Source of the DNA: JAWBSP01 sp964632175
Lineage (GTDB): Archaea; Hadarchaeota; Hadarchaeia; Hadarchaeales; JAWBSP01
DNA length: 20,892 nucleotides
Direction: 5' to 3'
NCBI GenBank assembly: GCA_964632175.1
Contig: CAZWBJ010000017.1
Location: 1 to 20,892 of the forward strand
The notes below the pieces were generated by a model. That model was not told where the DNA came from, searched no databases, and saw only the letters and a program-made list of their open reading frames with translations. Position 1 is the stretch's first letter; every line of letters starts with the position of its first letter. This document shows, in pieces, positions 7,336-13,321 of this stretch. Position numbers and translations under genes: made by a program.

Positions 7336-7366
7336 GAGGAGTTTACTTACTTCCTAATAACTCCTC
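7336..7366 (-). promoter_or_regulatory. 8-bp inverted repeat immediately upstream of purC
   Basis: Arms GAGGAGTT (7336-7343) and AACTCCTC (7359-7366) are perfect complements across a 15-base spacer, and the inner arm ends one base before the purC ATG. On the coding strand the distal arm supplies GAGGAG and the proximal arm the pyrimidine-rich complement. A transcript hairpin here could cover the start region, or the DNA repeat could be a repressor operator for the purC operon. Only the repeat itself is observed. Confidence 0.35.
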
Positions 7367-7422
7367 TGTTCCCAAGGCGTTTTTACTCACTCGGTGCCGC
7401 CCTCAAGCTCGGGAGCCCATTC

Positions 7423-8331
7423 CTACCACCCGAAGTACTTGAGGAAGAGTCCCGTGCTCAAGGGAACGGCGAAGTTATCTGCCCCCCTTACGCAGAGGGA
7501 TTCTAGGAAGGTTACCCCCAAAGAGACGAGGAGGGAGATTCGCAGGCTTATCCCCAGCAAGTGTAGCACCGCCACACCGAGGCAGAAGAAGGAGAGGGAG
7601 CCCTCCAGCGTTTTGTGCGGGCTGTACGGGATTTTGACGCGTCCCAGCCATTCATCCACCAGCCCAGAAAGGGGGTCGGTCAGGGCTGCCATGGCTAGGG
7701 GATAGAGGGGGAAGGAAAAGAGGAAAAGGCTGGAGAAAATGCCGAAGAGGAAAAAGAGGGAGGGGGTGTACAGCTTCATTTCGGTGTTTGTGACCGCTGC
7801 CGACCCTATCCACCTCTCCGCCAGCCCCCTGAGAACGGGCTTGTAGGTGGGGAGGGGCTTCAGCCTGGAATATTCCCCCAGCATAAAGGCGCAGAGGCAG
7901 ATGCAGGCCAGCACGAAGGCGAGCTCAGGTTTGAACCAGGCAAAATAGCAGAAGATCACCCCTCCCAGGATCTGTCCGAGGCACCGGTAGGTCACGGGCG
8001 TTATCCTCCTGCTCGACCAGAGCCACCTTCCCACCCAGGCCTCCTGACTGAGCAGGAAGCCCAGCCCAGCCACAGGCAGGGAGAGGAGGATCCCGAGCGC
8101 AAGCCCCCGGACATCCGAGAGCAGCAGATCCTTCATCTGTCTGGCCTCCGAGAGGTAGAAGGGGAGGCTGAACCGGTAGAGGGGGAAGAGCACGGGGAGG
8201 GCGAGGAGGCCCGCCGAGAGGATCATGGGCAGAACCCTCACCATCTTCCGTCTCAGGAAATGGAAGATCACAAGGAAGCAGCCGAGGTAGATCAAGCAGG
8301 CGAAGCCGGCCCTGAGGGCCACGGGATCCAT
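7423..8331 (-). CDS. Dolichol kinase / CTP-transferase family integral membrane protein
   Basis: The 302-residue protein is strongly hydrophobic, with about seven or eight predicted membrane spans (for example LIYLGCFLVIFHFL near the N-terminus, then GGVIFCYFAWF and LFFLFGIFSSLFLFS). The last third carries the family's conserved polar pattern: LTDPLSGLVDEWLGR, then HKTLEGSLSFF, then ESLCVRGADNFAVPL. These correspond to the D-x-x-S/A-x-x-x-G, K-T-x-E-G-S and E-x-D-N-x-x-V-P elements of the SEC59/phytol kinase/CdsA-like family (COG0170). Members phosphorylate polyprenols with CTP or make CDP-lipids. In archaea, dolichol phosphate for glycosylation or archaeal lipid salvage are candidate roles. 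It follows the class V aminotransferase gene by 22 bases, so they are likely co-transcribed. Confidence 0.78.
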   Translation of the reverse strand: MDPVALRAGFACLIYLGCFLVIFHFLRRKMVRVLPMILSAGLLALPVLFPLYRFSLPFYLSEARQMKDLLLSDVRGLALGILLSLPVAGLGFLLSQEAWVGRWLWSSRRITPVTYRCLGQILGGVIFCYFAWFKPELAFVLACICLCAFMLGEYSRLKPLPTYKPVLRGLAERWIGSAAVTNTEMKLYTPSLFFLFGIFSSLFLFSFPLYPLAMAALTDPLSGLVDEWLGRVKIPYSPHKTLEGSLSFFCLGVAVLHLLGISLRISLLVSLGVTFLESLCVRGADNFAVPLSTGLFLKYFGW

Positions 8332-8353
8332 CCAGGAATCGGGCGATGGAGAA

Positions 8354-9427
8354 TTAAGGTCGGGCCGAAACGACTTCCCTGAGAGCGGAGAGCATCTCCT
8401 CGATGTCCTGCATGGTGATGTAACCCATGTTGCCTATCCGGAAGGTTCTTTCCCTGAGCTTCCCGTAACCCCTTGCCAGCTCGAAGCCCCTCGCCCGCAT
8501 TTCCTCGTACACTTGGTCTCCAGTCTTCCCAGCCGGTGCGTTCACGCAGGCGATGGTGGGGCTCTCGTATCCCGGTTCTGGGAAGAGAGAGAGGCCCAAG
8601 GATTCAACTCCCTCCCTTATCTTCCGCATGCGCTCCCGGTAGTGCTCGAACCTCCTCTCCTTCCCGCCTTCCCTCTCGATGATCTCCAGCTCCTTTCTGA
8701 GCGCGAGGATCTGGGGGATGGCCGGGGTCATGGGGGTGGAAAAACGCTTGAGGTGATCGGCCTCGAAAAGCTTGAAGTCGAAGTACCACCCCTTGTTCAC
8801 TGCTCTAGCCGACCGCTCCAGCGCGCGAGGGCTGATGGCCACAATGGCCAGCCCGGGGGGAAGCCCGAAGCATTTCTGGGAGCTAGTGAAGCAGACGTCT
8901 AGGCCCCAGGCATCAAACTTTATCTCCGTTCCGCCCATGGAGCTCACGGCGTCCACCAGCACCATTTTCTCCCTTTCCTTGGCGACCTTGGCGAGTTCCC
9001 TCAGGGGGTTGAGGAGGCCAGTGCTTGTCTCGTTGTGAGTGATGGTCACGGCTTCAACATCCGGGTTCTGTTTCAGCTTCTCGTCCAGAAGCTCTGGGGT
9101 GATAGGTTTTCCCAGTTCCACCTCGAGCCTCACCACCTCCTTTCCGTTCGCCTGCGCAACCCTCGCGTAGCGCTCTCCGAACTCCCCACAGATGCAGCAG
9201 AGAACCTTCTTCTCGACGCAGTTCCTTATGGAGGCCTCCATCGCCCCCGATCCCGAGCTGGGGAAGAGGAAAACGTGGGACTGGGTTTCGAGGAACTTCT
9301 GCATCCTCTCCACCGTCTCCCTCTGCAGTTGCTGGTACTCCTTGCTCCTGTGGCTGAACATCTGCTTCCCCATCTCCTGCAAGACCTCGGGCCTGCAGGC
9401 GACGGGCCCGGCAGTGAAGAGTTTCAT
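8354..9427 (-). CDS. Class V aminotransferase (serine/alanine-glyoxylate aminotransferase-like)
   Basis: This PLP enzyme is of the AGXT/serine-glyoxylate group. From ATG 9427 it has 357 residues, beginning MKLFTAGPVACRPEVLQ, the family's usual start. ATG 9439 would add four residues. Motifs: FPSSGSGAMEASI (phosphate-binding, about 55-67), THNETSTGLLNPL (about 130-142), VDAVSSMGG (about 158-166) and the Schiff-base K185 in TSSQKCFGLPPG. The C-terminal FRIGNMGYI is also typical. Possible reactions are alanine-glyoxylate or serine-pyruvate transamination, and sequence alone does not separate them. A TATA-like TTTAATATG (9453-9445 on the minus strand) is about 20-25 bases before ATG 9427, suggesting a leaderless message. 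It heads a two-gene unit with the dolichol-kinase-like gene. Confidence 0.88.
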   Translation of the reverse strand: MKLFTAGPVACRPEVLQEMGKQMFSHRSKEYQQLQRETVERMQKFLETQSHVFLFPSSGSGAMEASIRNCVEKKVLCCICGEFGERYARVAQANGKEVVRLEVELGKPITPELLDEKLKQNPDVEAVTITHNETSTGLLNPLRELAKVAKEREKMVLVDAVSSMGGTEIKFDAWGLDVCFTSSQKCFGLPPGLAIVAISPRALERSARAVNKGWYFDFKLFEADHLKRFSTPMTPAIPQILALRKELEIIEREGGKERRFEHYRERMRKIREGVESLGLSLFPEPGYESPTIACVNAPAGKTGDQVYEEMRARGFELARGYGKLRERTFRIGNMGYITMQDIEEMLSALREVVSARP

Positions 9428-9586
9428 CTCTCTCCGCATTCTCTCATATTAAACCGTGTCGCAAAACATCGCAGGGAACCATCTACCCAGCGGGGGGTCT
9501 ACGTCCCGTAAGGTACGCATGGAGTCCGCTGTTAGGCACACAAGATCATATTTAGTTGCCAGCGCTGGCTCGGACGACTATGACAT

Positions 9587-9600
9587 TGCGAACGTTCGCA
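9587..9600. promoter_or_regulatory. Perfect 14-bp palindrome, candidate operator site 1
   Basis: TGCGAACGTTCGCA is identical to its own reverse complement and lies within CATTGCGAACGTTCGCAG. It recurs with one changed base at 9641-9654. Two near-identical 14-bp dyads spaced 54 bases apart in a non-coding region are what a dimeric or cooperative DNA-binding protein would use. The adjacent winged-helix gene is the natural candidate binder, which is inference. Confidence 0.5.
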
Positions 9601-9618
9601 GGTTGGTAAGGCGGCCGC

Positions 9619-9628
9619 AACGCGCGTT
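9619..9628. promoter_or_regulatory. 10-bp palindrome between the two operator-like sites
   Basis: AACGCGCGTT is a perfect palindrome, flanked CAACGCGCGTTTG. It shares the AACG/CGTT half-sites of the two dyads either side. Its centre is 30 bases from the first dyad and 24 from the second. It could be a weaker third site, or chance in GC-rich DNA. Confidence 0.3.
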
Positions 9629-9638
9629 TGAAGGTTGG

Positions 9639-9656
9639 ATTGCGAACGTTTGCAAT
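9639..9656. promoter_or_regulatory. 18-bp near-perfect palindrome, candidate operator site 2
   Basis: ATTGCGAACGTTTGCAAT is a dyad with one mismatched base pair. Its core differs from the 9587-9600 palindrome at a single position. Both copies begin ATTGCGAACGTT, and GGTTGG lies next to both (9601-9606 after site 1 and 9633-9638 before site 2). The extended ATTG/CAAT ends make this the longer of the two sites. Confidence 0.5.
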
Positions 9657-9676
9657 TGTTCGTTTCTCAAAGGATG

Positions 9677-9722
9677 TTTGCGGGCAAAAACTACCGACGG
9701 AACATTTGTGCAGAAAATTTTT
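9677..9722 (-). terminator. Possible transcription terminator of the winged-helix gene
   Basis: Just after the regulator stop, the minus strand reads CCAAAAATTTTC (9722-9711) and then GTTTTTGC (9691-9684). Next to the latter is a short inverted repeat, TTTGC-x2-GCAAA (9677-9688). Archaeal termination mainly needs T-runs in the non-template strand, and both fit. The evidence is weak because the runs are only four or five bases long. Confidence 0.3.
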
Positions 9723-9729
9723 GGCCCAG

Positions 9730-10341
9730 TTACATGACCCTCTCTATGGCCCTCAGGGGGGCGCCCTCCAATTTCCTCTCCATCTCCGTCAGCAGGGCTC
9801 CTCCCAGTTCCCCAAGTTGCCAGAGATCGACGTACAGCTGGACGAGAGGGGCCGCCCTCCCTTTCGCGAGTTTCTCCAGATGCTCGTCCGGGGAGAGGAC
9901 GAAGAGGTTTGGCGGCCCCTCGCGCGGCCCGTATTTTTTCTTAACCTCCTCCGCGCGCGCGTAAACAAAAACGCTGGAATACTCGCAGGGCACTCTGCTG
10001 AAGAGGACCCGGTAACCGGAGTGTGCAGTGAGAGTGCCCAGAACCCCCACCGTCTTCTCCACTTCGACGAGCTCCCCCGGCGCAAAGGTCGAGTAGGTCA
10101 CGTCCTCGAAAAGATCCCTTCTCGCCGCCCAGTAGAGGAGTGCCCGTCGGGGATCCAGCAACCTCAAGCCGAGGGGCCGGCACTCGATCATCCGCATCCG
10201 CTCTAGCTTCTTGATGAGGGGATTCACCGTGCCCAGAGAGAGACCACAGGCCTCGGCGAGCTCCTTCTGGGAGAAGAACCTCTCCCCCGCCTCGTAGTAC
10301 CGGTGGAGCATCTCCCTGAGTATTCTGTAGCCCCTTTTCAC
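9730..10341 (-). CDS. Winged-helix DNA-binding protein with AbiEi-like C-terminal half
   Basis: The protein has 203 residues from GTG 10341. The N-terminal ~65 residues form a winged helix-turn-helix (FSQKELAEACGLSLGTVNPLIKKLERMRMIE). The linker RLLDPRRALLYWAARRDL leads into a C-terminal domain ending in PNLFVLSPDEHLEKL and APLVQLYVDLWQLGELGGALL. That last pattern, a variable 'P-x-x-Q-x-Y-x-D-L' helix, recalls AbiEi-type regulators and an archaeal family of winged-helix proteins of unknown role. I recognise no toxin partner next to it. The stop is 290 bases before the aminotransferase start, and the gap holds operator-like palindromes. The gene follows the MinD-like gene by 26 bases. The family resemblance is from memory, and the target is inferred. 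Confidence 0.7.
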   Translation of the reverse strand: MKRGYRILREMLHRYYEAGERFFSQKELAEACGLSLGTVNPLIKKLERMRMIECRPLGLRLLDPRRALLYWAARRDLFEDVTYSTFAPGELVEVEKTVGVLGTLTAHSGYRVLFSRVPCEYSSVFVYARAEEVKKKYGPREGPPNLFVLSPDEHLEKLAKGRAAPLVQLYVDLWQLGELGGALLTEMERKLEGAPLRAIERVM

Positions 10342-10367
10342 AAAAAACTCATCGCCGGTAAGTAAGT

Positions 10368-11117
10368 CTACAGCGTTTGTGCCTTTTTGAGGATTTCACC
10401 CGCCAGCACCCTGAGCTTTTTCGAGGCGGGCGAGTTGGGCTTGTACCTCACCACCGGGATCCCTGCCGCCGTCGATTCCGTCACCGCCTTGTCCTCGGGG
10501 ATCACCCCTATCACCGGCCAGCCCAGGGCTTGCTTTATCTCCCTCAGGGAAAGCTCGTACGGCTCGCCCGCCACCCTGTTGACGATTACGCCGAGGATGG
10601 GAATTTTGTACTTCTCGGCCGCCCTGAAAGTCTTGAGGGTGCTGGCTATGGTGGGAACGTATGGGTTGGTGACGATGAACATCCCGGAGCAGGCCTTCAG
10701 GGCCATGGTCACCTCGCTCCCCACTCCCGGCGCGGAGTCGAGGAGGATGAAGTCAAACTCGCTCCTCAGGGGCGAGATGAGCTCTCCAAGGTCCACGAGC
10801 TTCACCTCCTCTTCAAAGGCTATCGATCCCAAGATCATCTTAACCCCCTGGATCTCCAGAATAGCGCGCTCTATCGGAAGGTCGGAGGAAATCACGTCGT
10901 GAACGGTCGCCTTGGGGGTGAGCTCCCCGAAATGCAGCCCTAGGTTGGGGGCCCCCAGATTGGCGTCGAGAGCGAGAACCTCCTTCTTGGCGTCGGTGAG
11001 CAGGGTGGAGAGGTTCGAGACCATGGTGGTCTTGCCCACGCCACCCTTACACGAAAAAAATCCCAGAACTTTTGCCCACCTGGGTTTTATGCTGACTTTC
11101 CTCCCCGCACGTCTCAT
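10368..11117 (-). CDS. MinD/ParA-like P-loop ATPase
   Basis: The 249-residue ATPase carries a deviant Walker A, SCKGGVGKTT (about residues 22-31). It also has the ALDANLGAPNLG switch segment, the Walker B-like FILLDSAPGVGSE and the family segment VIVNRVAGEPYELS. Such proteins cycle between ATP dimer and monomer in positioning, septum placement, or assembly of surface or chemosensory machinery. Archaeal MinD homologues do not follow the bacterial Min system. About 18 residues precede the usual N-terminus (MRRAGRKVSIKPRW), basic in character. No later in-frame start is available, and GGGAGG directly abuts the ATG. There is no obvious C-terminal amphipathic membrane-targeting helix beyond LRVLAGEILKKAQTL. 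It is the third gene of the elp3-GPN-minD-regulator run. Confidence 0.88.
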   Translation of the reverse strand: MRRAGRKVSIKPRWAKVLGFFSCKGGVGKTTMVSNLSTLLTDAKKEVLALDANLGAPNLGLHFGELTPKATVHDVISSDLPIERAILEIQGVKMILGSIAFEEEVKLVDLGELISPLRSEFDFILLDSAPGVGSEVTMALKACSGMFIVTNPYVPTIASTLKTFRAAEKYKIPILGVIVNRVAGEPYELSLREIKQALGWPVIGVIPEDKAVTESTAAGIPVVRYKPNSPASKKLRVLAGEILKKAQTL

Positions 11118-11175
11118 CCTCCCACTCGCTTCCGAGAATAACTATCACACGCCTTTCGTTTCGAACCCAGAAAGG

Positions 11176-11901
11176 TCAGGTCAGATCCCCGCAGGCGCAT
11201 CGGGTCTCATGAATGAGGTCATACAACTCTTGGAAGCCCTCACCCTTCGCCGCGCTCACCCACACCGTCCTGACGGGGGGCTTGAAGGGCAGAAGGAGCT
11301 CGGAGAGGGAGGAGGTGAGGTCGGAGAGAATCCCCTCCGCGGCTCCCGGCGTCTCCAAGGCCCTCTCCAGCGCTTCTCTCTCCACCAGATCCACCTTGTT
11401 CAGGATGCTGAGGGTTGGTACCCCCATCCTCAGGCCGACCGAGATCCCCAAGAGCTTCGTGAAGGCGCCCCCGAATGGCTGCAGCACGAGCCCAGCGTCC
11501 ACTAGGAAAACGCAGACCGTGAATCCCTCCACAAGGCGCGCCATCTCCGGCCCTCCGTGGAAGAGGAAGACCTCCATCTGACCGGGTGTATCTATAAGCC
11601 GGAAGTCCCCCCCGAGCGAGTTTATCTTCCGGGCGAACTCCCCCGTCCCCTCCTCCAGGAGCTCGCAGGCCCGGATCATGGCCCCGTTTGGTCCCAACCC
11701 TTCCCTCCTCATGAGCTCCGAAAGGGTGAAGTGCCGTCTGATGTCAAAATCCGGCTGGTAGGGGGTTGACTCGCAGCCTGGGTCAAGGTTGATGTAGGTC
11801 GGCTTCATCCCCCGCCCTTCTATCCACTTCCCAAAGTTTGCCGTGAGCAGGCTCTTCCCCGCCCCCGCCGTTCCCAAGAAGATGAGGTTTAGCGCGGTCA
11901 A
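11176..11901 (-). CDS. GPN-loop GTPase
   Basis: This dimeric GTPase of the archaeal/eukaryotic GPN family is related to the factors needed for RNA polymerase II assembly in eukaryotes. The archaeal role is unsettled. G1 is GTAGAGKS (residues 10-17). The diagnostic Gly-Pro-Asn loop sits in GLGPNGAM (about 69-76). G3 is IDTPGQME and G4 is LNKVDL. The 241 residues are of normal length. The start must be TTG 11901, because the P-loop lies only nine residues in and no ATG is nearby. That TTG overlaps the Elp3 stop (TTGA), so translation is likely coupled to elp3. Confidence 0.92.
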   Translation of the reverse strand: MTALNLIFLGTAGAGKSLLTANFGKWIEGRGMKPTYINLDPGCESTPYQPDFDIRRHFTLSELMRREGLGPNGAMIRACELLEEGTGEFARKINSLGGDFRLIDTPGQMEVFLFHGGPEMARLVEGFTVCVFLVDAGLVLQPFGGAFTKLLGISVGLRMGVPTLSILNKVDLVEREALERALETPGAAEGILSDLTSSLSELLLPFKPPVRTVWVSAAKGEGFQELYDLIHETRCACGDLT

Positions 11902-13316
11902 AGTTTCTTGGACATGTACGGTCCCTCTTTCTCAAACCCGAGCTTCCTGTAGTAGCTCTTGACCCCCAGACCTGAGAGAACCACAAGCTTCTGGACGCCC
12001 TCCCTTCTCGATAGTTCCTCCGCCTCCTTCAAAAGTTGCCCACCCAGCCCACGGTGCTGCCAAGCTCCCTCCCAAGGGGCGACCCCCACCGGAACCATTT
12101 CTCCAAAGACCTGCAGCTGTCTGATTACCGCCGCCCCCTTCACCTCGGGTCTGTGGGCATCCCCCGAGGGCAATCTCAGTCTGAGGAGACCGAGCAGAGC
12201 CTCCCCCTTCTCCAAGGTAAGGAAAAATTCCTCCCCCCCGCCCGCTTCATACTTCTCTATCTTGAACTCGATTTCACCCTCCGGGATCCTCCCCGTTTTG
12301 TAGAAGACGTGCCCGATCTCCCTGCACCTTATGCACCTGCACCTCTCCCCCCTCTCCTCCATCCTCCGCTGGACGACCATCCGGAGGTCGCCCCTAGAGG
12401 GGCCCGCAGCGACGAGGGTGAGCGGTATGTCCCTCAGGATGCGGTGAATTCTAACCCAAGGGGGGACCAACCTTTTCATCTCCACCAGCAGTTCTATCAG
12501 CTCCTCGTCCGGATAGGGCGAATACTCTCCCCTTTTCCACTTCTCGTACAGCTCGGTCCCAGGCAGGACCATGGTGGGATAGAGCTTCACCCCGTCCGGC
12601 CTGAAGTCCGCGTCCTCGAAAAGCCTCCTGAAGCTCTCCAGATCCATCTGGGGAGAGGAGCCGGGAAGGCCGATCATGAGGTGATAGGTCACCGCGAACC
12701 CTGCATCCCGAGCCAGTCTGGTTGCCTCCGCGACATCCCTCACGGTGTGCCCCCTTTTGACGATCCGGTAGACCTCATCGCTCAGTATCTGCACCCCCAG
12801 CTCCACCCTCGTGCCTCCCAGCTCCAGCAGGAGATCGAGGTGTTCGCTCCTGCACCAGTCCGGTCTCGTCTCGAAGACCATGTTGCTCACCCTCCTCGGA
12901 GCCACCTCCGCCAGCTCCTTGGCCTCCTCCAGCGAGCGGGACTCACGACCGTTGAGGGCATCAAGGCACCGCTTGGTGAAGGTCTCGAGATACTCCCTCG
13001 GGTAAGCCGTCAGGCTCCCACCGAAGATCACAAGGTCGACCTTATCTACCCTGTGCCCCATCTCCTCGAGCTGCTTCACCCTTGCCTTCACCTGCTGAAA
13101 GGGGTCGAACCCGTGCTGGAGGGCTCTCATGCATGCCGGCTCCCTCCCGGTGTAGCTCTGGGGTGTGCCCGCTCCGGGCCCTCCCGGACAGTATATACAC
13201 ACCTCTGGCTTGGGGCAGGGAGCGGGCTTGACCATCACCGTGATTACGGAAACCCCAGAGAGGGAGCGCACGGGCTTGAGCCGGGCACTCCCGCTTTTTG
13301 CCAGCTGGTGCATCAT
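11898..13316 (-). CDS. elp3: Elp3-like tRNA uridine(34) acetyltransferase (radical SAM plus GNAT)
   Basis: This enzyme makes cm5U at the wobble U34 of tRNAs using SAM and acetyl-CoA, and archaeal Elp3 can act alone. The radical SAM domain has C34, C40 and C43 (PAPCPKPEVCIYCPGGPG), followed by LVIFGGSLTAYP, VFETRPDWC and YHLMIGLPGSSPQMDL. The CRCIRC cysteines sit before the C-terminal GNAT domain, whose acetyl-CoA loop is QHRGLGGQLL (about 420-429), with YYRKLGFE near the end. At 472 residues it is shorter than many archaeal Elp3 proteins, and it lacks the usual ~60-70 residues before RSLSGVSV. An in-frame stop directly before ATG 13316 rules out a longer form. It heads the four-gene minus run, and its start is five bases from that of hel308. 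Confidence 0.95.
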   Translation of the reverse strand: MMHQLAKSGSARLKPVRSLSGVSVITVMVKPAPCPKPEVCIYCPGGPGAGTPQSYTGREPACMRALQHGFDPFQQVKARVKQLEEMGHRVDKVDLVIFGGSLTAYPREYLETFTKRCLDALNGRESRSLEEAKELAEVAPRRVSNMVFETRPDWCRSEHLDLLLELGGTRVELGVQILSDEVYRIVKRGHTVRDVAEATRLARDAGFAVTYHLMIGLPGSSPQMDLESFRRLFEDADFRPDGVKLYPTMVLPGTELYEKWKRGEYSPYPDEELIELLVEMKRLVPPWVRIHRILRDIPLTLVAAGPSRGDLRMVVQRRMEERGERCRCIRCREIGHVFYKTGRIPEGEIEFKIEKYEAGGGEEFFLTLEKGEALLGLLRLRLPSGDAHRPEVKGAAVIRQLQVFGEMVPVGVAPWEGAWQHRGLGGQLLKEAEELSRREGVQKLVVLSGLGVKSYYRKLGFEKEGPYMSKKL

Positions 13317-13321
13317 CTAAT

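Larger units (their letters stand above)
9440..9729. other. Intergenic region with palindrome cluster, no supported gene
   Basis: This 290-base gap between the aminotransferase start and the winged-helix regulator stop is less GC-rich than the genes around it. A plus-strand frame from 9456 has no family resemblance, and its translation includes the palindromes, so I do not call it. The region holds the aminotransferase TATA-like box (9445-9453), a set of palindromes at 9587-9656, and near 9677-9722 A/T runs that on the minus strand are T-runs following the regulator gene. Confidence 0.5.

Noticed and set aside
7343..7350. TTACTTAC motif that also appears near 10358-10367 and 17698-17706
   Set aside because: Three occurrences of a low-complexity octamer in 21 kb, in unrelated positions relative to genes, are compatible with chance.
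9456..9737. Plus-strand frame of 93 codons in the palindrome region
   Set aside because: It has no family resemblance, spans the palindromes, and runs into the 3' end of the regulator gene. It is better read as non-coding.
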